Positions 6,524-14,679 of a stretch of 15,628 nt of DNA are shown piece after piece. Source of the stretch: Schleiferiaceae bacterium. GTDB lineage: Bacteria; Bacteroidota; Bacteroidia; Flavobacteriales; Schleiferiaceae. A program made the position numbers and the translations under genes. The DNA is taken from the NCBI GenBank assembly GCA_023260615.1, contig JALQUY010000025.1:1-15628 (forward strand), in the 5' to 3' direction. Under the pieces are notes generated by a model, which did not search any database, was not told the DNA's origin, and was given only the letters and a program-made list of their open reading frames with translations. How positions within the stretch are numbered: the stretch's first letter is position 1; each line of letters opens with the position of its first letter.

Positions 6524-7630
6524 TTAAGTCAAATCTCCCAATACCGTGCCATCGCATCCGTCCTCGGGGCCTCCGGTCACGCTAGCCCATACATTTTTCT
6601 CGCCTCGAAGGCGCAGCAATCCCAAAAAGGCAAAGCAAATCGCTTCTTTGAAGTTCAATTCCTCTTCCGTGGGAACTTCGAGCTGTCGGCCTGAAAGGGC
6701 CTCAATGCGTTCGAGTAGGTAGCTGTTTTTAGCGCCCCCACCAGTCGTAAGGACCTTTCCAGGAGGAGCCTGTGCCAGTCCTTTCGCTACCGCCCATGCA
6801 CTGTGCTCGGTGGCGGTGGCTAGGGCGGTTAACGGGTGTAAGGGTTTAAGGGTTGCGTCGATGTGAGCTTCCACCCATTCGCGGCCTAGGCTTTTTGGGA
6901 AGGGCTGGTGGTAGTACGCTAGGTTTTCGAGGATTTGGAGCGTCGTTTGATCTAGCTGTCCGCTTCTGGCGAGCTCCCCGGAAGGGTCGTACGCATGGCC
7001 CAGGGCTTGGGCGTAGGGGTTCAGGATAAAATTGGCGGGCCCTAAATCGCCCGCTTTGCGCTGGCCGTTTTGGTCCCAACTGGCGTTGGAGAAGCCGCCC
7101 AGGTTGAGGCAGACGGGGTAGTCGCCATAGAGCAGAGCGTCCGCCACGGGGACGAGCGGCGCGCCTTGGCCGCCGCGGGAAACGTCGGCGACGCGGAAAT
7201 CGCAGACGACCGGGCAGGGTAGGCCGTACGCGAGTTCAGGGTCGTTGCCAATTTGTAGCGTGAAATGGGTTTCCGGCGCATGGGCGACGGTATGTCCATG
7301 GCTGGCAATGGCATCGACGTGGCTCGTTCCGATGAAGGATTTGAGTTGCGCGTTTAGCCAGTGGCTGTAGGCCTTGGACGTTTGAGTGCGTTGCGCTGCC
7401 GAAGCGGTGTAGGCTGCGGGAAGTTCCTCTGCCCAAGGAGTGCCCGCGTAGGAAATGAAGCGGGTGTCTTCGATGCGTTTTTGCCAAGTCCCCGTGGAGG
7501 TATCCTTCCAAAAAACCACCCGGGCAAGATCCAAGCCGTCCAACGAGGTTCCCGACATGGTCCCTACTAGTGTGAAGGGGCCAATTCCGGAAAAACGGGG
7601 GTCGGGCGTGGGGGCTTCAAATTGGGGCAT
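6524..7630 (-). CDS. anmK: Anhydro-N-acetylmuramic acid kinase
   Basis: AnmK hydrolyses the 1,6-anhydro ring of anhydro-MurNAc and phosphorylates it to MurNAc-6-phosphate, returning cell-wall sugar to metabolism in the cytoplasm. The 368 residues match the family length. Signatures are the ATP-binding GTMSGTSLDGLD (about 23-34), IASHGHTVAH, DFRVADVSRGGQGAPLVP, the sugar-binding NLGGFSN, DLGPANFILNPY with the candidate catalytic-base Asp, YDPSGELARSG and the second phosphate loop VLTTGGGAKN. The divergent acyl-CoA dehydrogenase starts 88 bases away. No partner murQ or nagZ gene is in the window. The glucosaminidase at 11778 acts on the same polymer but is a separate unit. Confidence 0.95.
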   Translation of the reverse strand: MPQFEAPTPDPRFSGIGPFTLVGTMSGTSLDGLDLARVVFWKDTSTGTWQKRIEDTRFISYAGTPWAEELPAAYTASAAQRTQTSKAYSHWLNAQLKSFIGTSHVDAIASHGHTVAHAPETHFTLQIGNDPELAYGLPCPVVCDFRVADVSRGGQGAPLVPVADALLYGDYPVCLNLGGFSNASWDQNGQRKAGDLGPANFILNPYAQALGHAYDPSGELARSGQLDQTTLQILENLAYYHQPFPKSLGREWVEAHIDATLKPLHPLTALATATEHSAWAVAKGLAQAPPGKVLTTGGGAKNSYLLERIEALSGRQLEVPTEEELNFKEAICFAFLGLLRLRGEKNVWASVTGGPEDGCDGTVLGDLT

Positions 7631-7682
7631 TGCGCAGACGTTTTAAGCGTTTGGCTGTATCAAAGGTGGGGACTTCTCGCCT

Positions 7683-7690
7683 TAAATTTG
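7683..7690 (+). promoter_or_regulatory. -7 promoter element (TAAATTTG) for acyl-CoA dehydrogenase
   Basis: TAAATTTG matches the TAnnTTTG consensus at every fixed position and is placed 28 bases before the ATG at 7719, giving a short leader. A TTTG at 7650-7653 is about 29 bases upstream, too far for the usual -33 spacing, so the -33 element is weak or absent. The 88-base divergent region also has to hold the anmK promoter, which I cannot identify. Confidence 0.45.
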
Positions 7691-7718
7691 CGGGACACTC
7701 AGAAATCCACCCTTGATT

Positions 7719-8873
7719 ATGCATTTTGAACTAAGCGAAGAGCACCTCATGATCCGCGATGCGGCCCGTGACTTTGCCCGCACAGAACTCCTCCCCGGCG
7801 TCATTGACCGCGACAACGAGCAGAAATTTCCCGCCGATGGCGTGAAGAAAATGGGCGAGTTGGGCTTCCTGGGTATGATGACCAACCCGGCCTACAACGG
7901 GGGCGGTATGGACACCATTTCCTACGTGCTGGCCATGGAGGAGATTTCCAAAATTGACGCCTCGGCTTCGGTCATCATGAGCGTGAACAACTCCTTGGTT
8001 TGTTGGGGACTGGAAAAATTTGGCACGGAGGAGCAGAAGCAGAAGTACTTGACGCGCCTCTCCACCGGTGAAATCATTGGCGCCTTCTGTTTGAGTGAGC
8101 CGGAAGCAGGTTCGGACGCAACCAGCCAGCGCACCACGGCGGTAGATAGGGGCGACCACTACCTTCTCAATGGCACCAAGAACTGGATCACCAACGGTGG
8201 GACCGCCAGTGTTTACCTCGTCATGGCCCAGACGGATGCATCCAAAGGACACCGTGGCATCAACTGCCTCATCGTCGAGAAAGGCATGGACGGCTTCATC
8301 GTCGGCAAGAAAGAAGACAAGTTGGGCATTCGTGGAAGCGATACCCACTCCCTCATGTTTACGGATGTCAAAGTTCCCAAGGAGAACCGCATCGGCGAAG
8401 ATGGCTTCGGCTTCAAGTTCGCCATGAAGACCTTGTCGGGTGGCCGCATTGGCATTGCCGCGCAGGCCTTGGGCATTGCGTCCGGTGCTTTGGAGTTGGC
8501 CGCGAAGTACGCGACGGAGCGCAAAGCCTTTGGCAAACCCATCTCGGAGCACCAAGCTATCTCGTTTAAGTTGGCGGATATGGCGACCAAGGTGGAAGCC
8601 GCTCGTCTCCTCGTGTTGAAGGCCGCATGGTTGAAGGACCAAGGCCAGAACTTTGACAAGGAATCCGCTATGGCAAAGCTCTACGCGTCGGAAGTAGCCA
8701 TGGAAGCAACCGTGGAAGCGGTCCAGATCCACGGAGGCTATGGCTTTGTGAAAGAATACCACGTGGAGCGCTTGATGCGCGACGCCAAGATTACGCAGAT
8801 CTACGAAGGCACGAGTGAAATTCAGCGCATCGTCATTGGACGTGCGGTGTTAGAAGAACTCGGTGCGCAGTAA
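7719..8873 (+). CDS. Acyl-CoA dehydrogenase (short/medium-chain type)
   Basis: This is an FAD-dependent enzyme that oxidises acyl-CoA to trans-2-enoyl-CoA and passes electrons to electron-transfer flavoprotein. The ATG at 7719 (MHFELSEEHLMIRDAARDFA) matches the usual N-terminus, so the upstream TTG at 7713 was not used; this gives 384 residues, normal length. Motifs in order are AFCLSEPEAGSDATS and WITNGGTASVYLV (flavin and substrate binding), KTLSGGRIGIAAQALG, YATERKAFGKPISEHQAISF, IHGGYGFVKEYHVERLMRDA, and QIYEGTSEIQR with the catalytic glutamate at about 363. The pattern is closest to butyryl-CoA/short-chain or branched-chain dehydrogenases, but chain-length preference cannot be fixed by eye. 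It stands alone on its strand, ahead of a strong terminator. No etf or thiolase gene is nearby. Confidence 0.95.
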   Translation: MHFELSEEHLMIRDAARDFARTELLPGVIDRDNEQKFPADGVKKMGELGFLGMMTNPAYNGGGMDTISYVLAMEEISKIDASASVIMSVNNSLVCWGLEKFGTEEQKQKYLTRLSTGEIIGAFCLSEPEAGSDATSQRTTAVDRGDHYLLNGTKNWITNGGTASVYLVMAQTDASKGHRGINCLIVEKGMDGFIVGKKEDKLGIRGSDTHSLMFTDVKVPKENRIGEDGFGFKFAMKTLSGGRIGIAAQALGIASGALELAAKYATERKAFGKPISEHQAISFKLADMATKVEAARLLVLKAAWLKDQGQNFDKESAMAKLYASEVAMEATVEAVQIHGGYGFVKEYHVERLMRDAKITQIYEGTSEIQRIVIGRAVLEELGAQ

Positions 8874-8895
8874 GGACGGCTCCTGAAATCAGCAT

Positions 8896-8926
8896 AAAAA
8901 AAGCGCGGCCCCAGGGCCGCGCTTTT
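8896..8926. terminator. Bidirectional rho-independent terminator
   Basis: An 8-bp perfect GC stem (GCGCGGCC, loop CCAG, GGCCGCGC) is flanked by A7 on the left and T4 on the right. A/T pairing extends the stem to 12 bp. It serves the convergent acyl-CoA dehydrogenase (+) with a four-T tract and ompH (-) with a seven-T tract, so it should be stronger for the minus-strand unit. Confidence 0.92.
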
Positions 8927-8944
8927 GCGTTAAACGTTTAACGC
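8927..8944. repeat. Perfect 18-bp palindrome GCGTTAAACGTTTAACGC
   Basis: This self-complementary 18-mer lies directly after the terminator and shares three bases with the next hairpin. It has no spacer, so it suits a dimeric protein-binding site more than an RNA hairpin. Its role is unknown. Confidence 0.7.
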
Positions 8945-8960
8945 CGCGCGGTGCGCGGCG
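8942..8960. repeat. GC-rich inverted repeat (8-bp arms, 3-base loop)
   Basis: CGCCGCGC and GCGCGGCG flank the loop GGT. It lies six bases past the ompH stop codon on the minus strand, so that transcript would form it before reaching the main terminator. It may protect the 3' end or slow the polymerase. Confidence 0.65.
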
Positions 8961-8966
8961 GAGAGA

Positions 8967-9536
8967 TTATTTAGCGGCCTCGGCTTCTTCGCGGCTAGGG
9001 GCTTCCATGCCGTTGAGGATTTCGGCCAACTTACCGGTGAGGTCCAAAGCCTCCGAACCGTAGAGCAAGTTAGACTCGTATACGAAGATGAGGTCCAAGC
9101 CCATGTCCTCTTGCAATTGGGCGATGGCTTTGTCTACCTGTTCCTTGACGATGGCGTTCATCTTAGCCTCTTCTTGAGCAAGTTCGCCGCTGCGCTGCTG
9201 CTCCAAGGCTTGGTAGTTCTGGTTGACACGCTGGAAGTCCAACTGTGCGCGCTCCAATTCAATTTTGGACAAATTGGGGGCTGCTTTTTGCAAGACTTCG
9301 TACTCCGCCTGCAAATTTTGCTGGCTGCGGATGAGTTCGGCCTCCATTTTCTTGGCGGTAGCCTCAAATTCAGCCACCAATTCACTGTGGTAGGTGTAGA
9401 GTTGCGTCAAAGAGTCCAGGCGCACGTAGCCCATGTTCAGGCCTTCGCCTGAGCTGCTACCACCGCCGTTTTGGGTGCAGGAAGCGGCCATCAAAAGGGC
9501 GGCGCCTGCCAATAAAAGTGTTTTCACCGTTTTCAT
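8967..9536 (-). CDS. OmpH/Skp-family periplasmic chaperone-like lipoprotein
   Basis: The ATG at 9536 is chosen because it begins a lipoprotein-type signal (MKTVKTLLLAGAALLMAASC). An in-frame ATG 72 bases upstream would lie inside hutU and add residues unlike a signal. C20 is the likely lipidated residue, followed by a Gly/Ser linker (NGGGSSSGEG). The body is an OmpH (Skp) domain: the start strand GYVRLDSL, a long Glu/Gln/Ala-rich coiled coil at about 50-135, and the closing strands LDLIFVYESNLLYG and ALDLTGKLAEILN. Skp proteins hold unfolded outer-membrane proteins in the periplasm. Classical Skp is soluble, so the lipid anchor is the odd point. No acidic export signal follows the Cys, so it probably faces the periplasm. 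The gene starts 14 bases after hutU; no bamA or lpxD, the usual Skp neighbours, is nearby. Confidence 0.85.
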   Translation of the reverse strand: MKTVKTLLLAGAALLMAASCTQNGGGSSSGEGLNMGYVRLDSLTQLYTYHSELVAEFEATAKKMEAELIRSQQNLQAEYEVLQKAAPNLSKIELERAQLDFQRVNQNYQALEQQRSGELAQEEAKMNAIVKEQVDKAIAQLQEDMGLDLIFVYESNLLYGSEALDLTGKLAEILNGMEAPSREEAEAAK

Positions 9537-9541
9537 GCCGC

Positions 9542-9549
9542 CGAAAATA
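9542..9549 (-). promoter_or_regulatory. Possible internal -7 element before the ompH-like gene (TATTTTCG)
   Basis: Minus-strand TATTTTCG is 7 of 8 to TAnnTTTG and ends five bases before the ATG at 9536, the same geometry as the element before the barrel gene at 1137. It could give the chaperone gene expression independent of hutU, but a single near-match proves little. Confidence 0.25.
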
Positions 9550-9550
9550 C

Positions 9551-11559
9551 TCAAAAGACGCGGTTGATGGCATCCTCCACCAGAGAATCGTCTGCAATTT
9601 CTGCCCAAGTGACCTTGAGGCCGGGACTGCGGTCCATTTCGCGGCGAATGGCGGTGCGCGCCTCCTCGTTGCGAGCCCAGGCGCGGCGGGCAATGCCGTT
9701 GTTGACGTCATAGAAGAGCATGGAGGAGAGACGGCGGTCCGCTTCGGGGCTTCCGTCGAGCAGCATGCCAAATCCTCCATTGATCACCTCGCCCCAGCCT
9801 ACGCCGCCGCCGTTGTGCAAGCTGACCCAGGTGGCGCCGCGGAAGCTGTCGCCGATCGCGTTGTGCACGGCCATGTCGGCCGTAAAGCGCGAGCCGTCGT
9901 AGATGTTGGAGGTTTCACGGTAGGGGGAGTCGGTGCCGCTCACGTCGTGGTGGTCGCGGCCCAAGACTACAGGACCGATGTCTCCGCGGGAGATGGCTTC
10001 GTTGAAGGCGCGCGCAATGGCAATGCGGCCCACAGAATCCGCGTAAAGGATACGTGCTTGGGAGCCGACCACGAGGCGGTTTTCTTCGGCCTGTTCAATC
10101 CAGCGCAGGTTGTCTTCCATTTGCAGGCGAATGTCCGCCGGGGCTTCGGCCGCCATGCGGCGAAGCACGTCCGCGGCGATGGCATCGGTGGCGCGTAGGT
10201 CTTCGGGCTTACCGGAAGCGCAGACCCAGCGGAAGGGCCCAAAGCCATAGTCAAAGCACAAAGGCCCAAGGATGTCCTGTACGTAGCTGGGGTAGGCGAA
10301 GTCGAGGCCGTTTTCGGCGAGGATGTCGGCGCCCGCTCGGCTCGATTCTAGCAAGAAGGCATTGCCGTAGTCGAAGAAGTACATGCCGCGCGCATGAAGC
10401 GTGTTGATGGCCTCCACGTGGCGGCGTAAGGTCGATTGGATGGCTTCCTTGAATCCGTCGGGATCGGACACCATGAAGGCATTGGCCTCTTCGTAGCTGT
10501 AGCCTTGCGGGTAGTAGCCACCGGCCCAAGGATTGTGCAGGGAGGTTTGGTCGCTGCCCAGGTCGACGGCGATGTTGCGTTCGACGAGGCGCTGCCAAAG
10601 GTCCACGGTATTGCCCACGAAGGCGATGGAGCGGTTTCCGCCGGCAGCCTGGCTCTCTAGGGCCGAATCAATCGCCGCATCGACGTCTTCAAAAATGGCA
10701 TCGACCCAGCCTTGGCTGTGGCGCTTGTGGGCGGCGGTGGGGTTGATTTCGGCGGTGATGCTCACCATGCCCGCGATGGAGGCGGCTTTGGGCTGTGCCC
10801 CGCTCATGCCTCCCAGGCCGGCGGTGACAAAGAGCTTGCCTTCCAGGGGACCGCGGGTGAATTTTCGGGCCGCATTCATGACCGTAATGGTGGTGCCGTG
10901 CACAATGCCTTGCGGGCCAATGTACATGTAGGAGCCGGCGGTCATTTGGCCGTATTGCGAGACGCCCAGGGCGTTCATTCGCTCCCAATCGTCAGGTTTG
11001 GAGTAGTTGGGGATGACCATGCCGTTGGTCACGACGACGCGGGGCGCTTCCTTCGAGGAGGGGAAAAGACCCTGGGGATGGCCGCTGTGCATGTGCAGGG
11101 TTTGCTCCTCCGTCATGGTGGCGAGGTACTGCATGGTCAGCAGGTACTGGGCCCAGTTTTGGAAGACGGCGCCGTTGCCGCCGTAGGTAATGAGTTCTTG
11201 GGGATGCTGGGCCACGGCGGGATCCAGGTTGTTTTGGATCATCAGCATGATGGCAGCGGCCTGTGGGCATTGGGCCGGATAGTCGCTGATTGGGCGGGCG
11301 TGCATCGCATAGGTAGGCATGAAGCGGTACATGTAGATGCGTCCGTAGTCCTTCAGTTCCTGAGCGAATTCAGGTGCCAGCGTGGCGTGCCAGTCTTGGG
11401 GGAAGTAGCGCAGCGCGTTTTTGAGCGCGAGGGCTTTTTCACGACCCGAAAGCACGTCCTTGCGCACCGGCGCATGCGACACATGGGGGTCGAGTCCGGG
11501 ATGGACGGGGAGTTCAGCGGGTATGCCGGCAAGGATAGCCGATTGAAAGGTGTGCATCA

Positions 11560-11560
<1 letters not shown>
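9551..11560 (-). CDS. hutU: Urocanate hydratase (long form)
   Basis: Urocanase converts urocanate to imidazolonepropionate, the second step of histidine degradation, using tightly bound NAD+ as an electrophile. Landmarks in this 669-residue protein are YGGNGAVFQNWAQY (about 126-139), the NAD-binding TAGLGGMSGAQP (246-257), DQTSLHNPWAGGYYPQG (337-353), and PLCFDYGFGPFRW (433-445) with C435 as the likely catalytic-site Cys. VVLGRDHHD (531-539) and ATWVSLHNGGGVGWGE (576-591) complete the set. It is over 100 residues longer than the ~555-residue proteobacterial enzyme; as I recall, Bacteroidota members are this long. Its start ATG shares one base with the TGA of the DUF5522 gene, which implies translational coupling. 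None of hutH, hutI or hutG is in the window, so the pathway must be completed elsewhere. Confidence 0.96.
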
Positions 11561-12737
<1,177 letters not shown>

Positions 12738-12739
12738 GT

Positions 12740-12784
12740 CCTAGGAATAGGGCGGCAGGACACCTTCTAGGCTTTTTACCTAGG
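12740..12784 (+). terminator. Possible weak terminator between convergent genes
   Basis: CCTAGGAA at 12740 can pair (with one bulge) with TTCTAGG at 12766-12772, followed by CTTTTT, for the glucosaminidase transcript. A competing stem pairs 12764-12771 with 12779-12786 around the loop CTTTTTA. Both are weak, and the minus-strand gene has no matching T tract. Confidence 0.35.
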
Positions 12785-12799
12785 AGAACAACAGCTACG

Positions 12800-14107
12800 T
12801 TAGGGCACCAAGATGGCCGCAGACCAATAGGCCTCTTCGCCCTGGGCGCGGTAGGTCAAGCCAGCCCAAGGGGCTTGGGGATTCGCTTGGCGCGTTACCC
12901 ACCAGAGTTGGCCTTCGCTGGGTTGGCTGCGCACATAGCGAATAGCCTGCTGATACGCAGCCTCATGGGCGCTGTCCCGGGTGTCCGAGAGGTAGTCCAT
13001 GTAGCGGTTTGCAGCCGATGTGTCCTCGCAGGTCAGGATAAAGTCCCCTTGGGTCTTCACGTAGGGTAGGACGTCTAAAGGTTTACGAAGGCCTAAGTCG
13101 TTGACGGCTAAGAGTTCCGTAGCAGGCATCCAGTGCGGGATGTCGAGCGGGTTGTTTTCCGAATAACGCATGGTGACGCGGTGCACGTCTTTGCGGCGGC
13201 CTTGGAAATGGCATTCGCCTTGAGCTTGGATGGTCGTGGGTTGTCCTTTGAAGTTGATTCGGCTGTCTACGGCGGTCCACTGGGCCCAAACTAGAGACGG
13301 GGTGAGCCAGCGCCAGCCGGGAAAGGTCCGCGCCTCCGTGCTATCGGCAAAAGCAAGGGCATCGGCTCTCGCCGCTTCGTCACTTACCGCCACTTTGGCG
13401 GTGCTGTCGGCCGTGTAGCGCACCGTCCAAGCCTGGCTGCCCGGTTGTTGGAAGCGCCAGGACCGCAAATCATCGGACAAGCCCTGTCCTTGGACGAGGG
13501 GCCAGGCGCCACTCAAGGGCGAGGCGTCTTCGAGGCTGAGCGTGACAAAGCCATCTGCGCGTGCAAGTTGCTTGGCCAGCTCTGGGTAAGCGGTGTAGGA
13601 CTTGCCGCCCGCTTGGTTTTCCACTTGCCGAATGCCCTCTTCTGCCAAAATATCGCTGCGGCTGAGCAAAAGCCATTCGGTCGTCTCGGCTAGGGCCCAA
13701 GAGCCCGTGCTATCGCGCCATTCCCAGATGGTTCCAGAGGAGTAATCGCGGCGCTTGGGCGAATAGGCGTTCAGGGCGGAAGGATGCCAATCGGTAAATC
13801 CCCGTCGTAGGCTGTAGGCCCAATGCAACGTGCCTGCACCCACGGGATGCAGGCTGAGCAAGCCCTCCTGTCCATCCTTCACAGGGAGGAGCTGCAGCAT
13901 GGCGGCCACATCGTCCGCATAGGGCAGAGGGCTGCCGTCGCTCCAAGCCGCTGTCACGGCCGCAGCGTCCCGCACAGGCACCATCAGCACGGCATGCACT
14001 GGCGTGGCTTGTAGGAGGTCCAAATTGGCCACTTCTTCTTGGCACGAGGTAGTGGCGAGAAGGGCAGCGAGGAGGCTGAGAGCGGAAACAAAAAAGCGCT
14101 TTTTCAC
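12800..14107 (-). CDS. Hypothetical lipoprotein, Trp-rich (435 aa)
   Basis: I do not recognise this family. The N-terminus is a lipoprotein signal (MKKRFFVSALSLLAALLATTSC) with C22 as the lipidated residue. The next residues, QEEV, resemble the acidic lipoprotein export signal that sends lipoproteins to the cell surface in Bacteroidota, so surface exposure is plausible (inference). The mature part is rich in Trp, Ser and Thr and poor in Lys, with beta-like stretches such as TLHWAYSLRR, SWALAETTEWLLLSRSDIL, GFVTLSLEDA, HRVTMRYSEN and GDFILTCED. This suggests a mostly beta extracytoplasmic fold, loosely like DUF3352-type proteins. The GTG start overlaps the rnhB stop as GTGA, so it is coupled to rnhB despite no obvious functional link. 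The upstream genes are rnhB and a glycosyltransferase. Confidence 0.78.
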   Translation of the reverse strand: MKKRFFVSALSLLAALLATTSCQEEVANLDLLQATPVHAVLMVPVRDAAAVTAAWSDGSPLPYADDVAAMLQLLPVKDGQEGLLSLHPVGAGTLHWAYSLRRGFTDWHPSALNAYSPKRRDYSSGTIWEWRDSTGSWALAETTEWLLLSRSDILAEEGIRQVENQAGGKSYTAYPELAKQLARADGFVTLSLEDASPLSGAWPLVQGQGLSDDLRSWRFQQPGSQAWTVRYTADSTAKVAVSDEAARADALAFADSTEARTFPGWRWLTPSLVWAQWTAVDSRINFKGQPTTIQAQGECHFQGRRKDVHRVTMRYSENNPLDIPHWMPATELLAVNDLGLRKPLDVLPYVKTQGDFILTCEDTSAANRYMDYLSDTRDSAHEAAYQQAIRYVRSQPSEGQLWWVTRQANPQAPWAGLTYRAQGEEAYWSAAILVP

Positions 14108-14679
14108 AGGTCCAAACGAAGTTGTGCGGGTTTCCAGGTAAAACTACGACGATGCCAGGAACAAGAACCATGCGCCTCCAGGGCTTGGCGGTGCCCCACC
14201 GAGGGGTAGCCTTTGTTGCGGTCCCATCCATACTGAGGGAACTCGGCATGGCCTTCCAGCATGAGTCGGTCGCGTTCGGTTTTCGCAAAAATGCTCGCCG
14301 CCGAAATAGCCTGAAAGCGCGCGTCCCCCTTGACCTCGCATTGGTGCGAGATGCCGGGATAGGCTTTGAATCGGTTGCCGTCAATGAGCAAGTGCTCGGG
14401 GGCCGGTTTAAGGGCCGCAATGGCTCGGTGCATGGCCAAATACGTCGCCTGCAAGATGTTGACCGCGTCAATTTCCTCGGGGCTGGCCCAACCTATGGCC
14501 CAATGCCCGGCAGGCAGCAAGGTTTCCAGGGTGCCTCGCAGGTCCTCGCGCTGGGCTTCGCTCAGTTTTTTGGAGTCCGTAAGGCCCTTGATGGTCTGCC
14601 CCTCCGGCCAGAGCACGGCGGCCGCCACGACTGGGCCGGCGAGGCACCCTCGGCCGGCCTCGTCCACCCCCGCTAGCAT
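14104..14679 (-). CDS. rnhB: Ribonuclease HII
   Basis: RNase HII removes RNA from RNA-DNA hybrids and nicks at single ribonucleotides in DNA. With the ATG at 14679 the protein has 191 residues and begins MLAGVDEAGRGCLAGPV, the normal family start; an ATG at 14721 would add 14 non-conserved residues. The four metal-binding acids are present: D6 and E7 in VDEAGRG, D100 in LLIDGNRF, and D119 in VKGDARF. ISAASIFAKTERDRLM, YGWDRNKGYPSVGH and the C-terminal HRRSF are also typical. The start overlaps the glycosyltransferase stop by seven bases (ATGCTAG), and its TGA overlaps the next gene's GTG start, so all three are tightly coupled. It is complete, with no missing catalytic residue. Confidence 0.95.
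   Translation of the reverse strand: MLAGVDEAGRGCLAGPVVAAAVLWPEGQTIKGLTDSKKLSEAQREDLRGTLETLLPAGHWAIGWASPEEIDAVNILQATYLAMHRAIAALKPAPEHLLIDGNRFKAYPGISHQCEVKGDARFQAISAASIFAKTERDRLMLEGHAEFPQYGWDRNKGYPSVGHRQALEAHGSCSWHRRSFTWKPAQLRLDL

Noticed and set aside
6520..6531. 12-bp palindrome TGACTTAAGTCA overlapping the anmK stop codon and upstream of nhaD, considered as an operator.
   Set aside because: About four perfect 12-bp palindromes are expected by chance in a window this size, and no second copy or known regulator supports it.
1882..7630. A dedicated Na+-coupled system linking NhaD with the ExbB-ExbD-TonB motor.
   Set aside because: ExbD carries the ordinary proton-type membrane Asp, and adjacency with a 115-base gap is not enough to argue for sodium coupling.
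7731..8762. Long open frame antisense to the acyl-CoA dehydrogenase (about 343 codons).
   Set aside because: It mirrors the codon structure of a well-conserved gene on the other strand and shows no recognisable domain; GC-rich coding DNA often leaves such shadows.
9537..9608. Longer N-terminus for the OmpH-like protein starting at 9608.
   Set aside because: The extra residues lie inside the end of hutU, are Arg/Gly/Cys-rich and would destroy the clean lipoprotein signal that starts at 9536.
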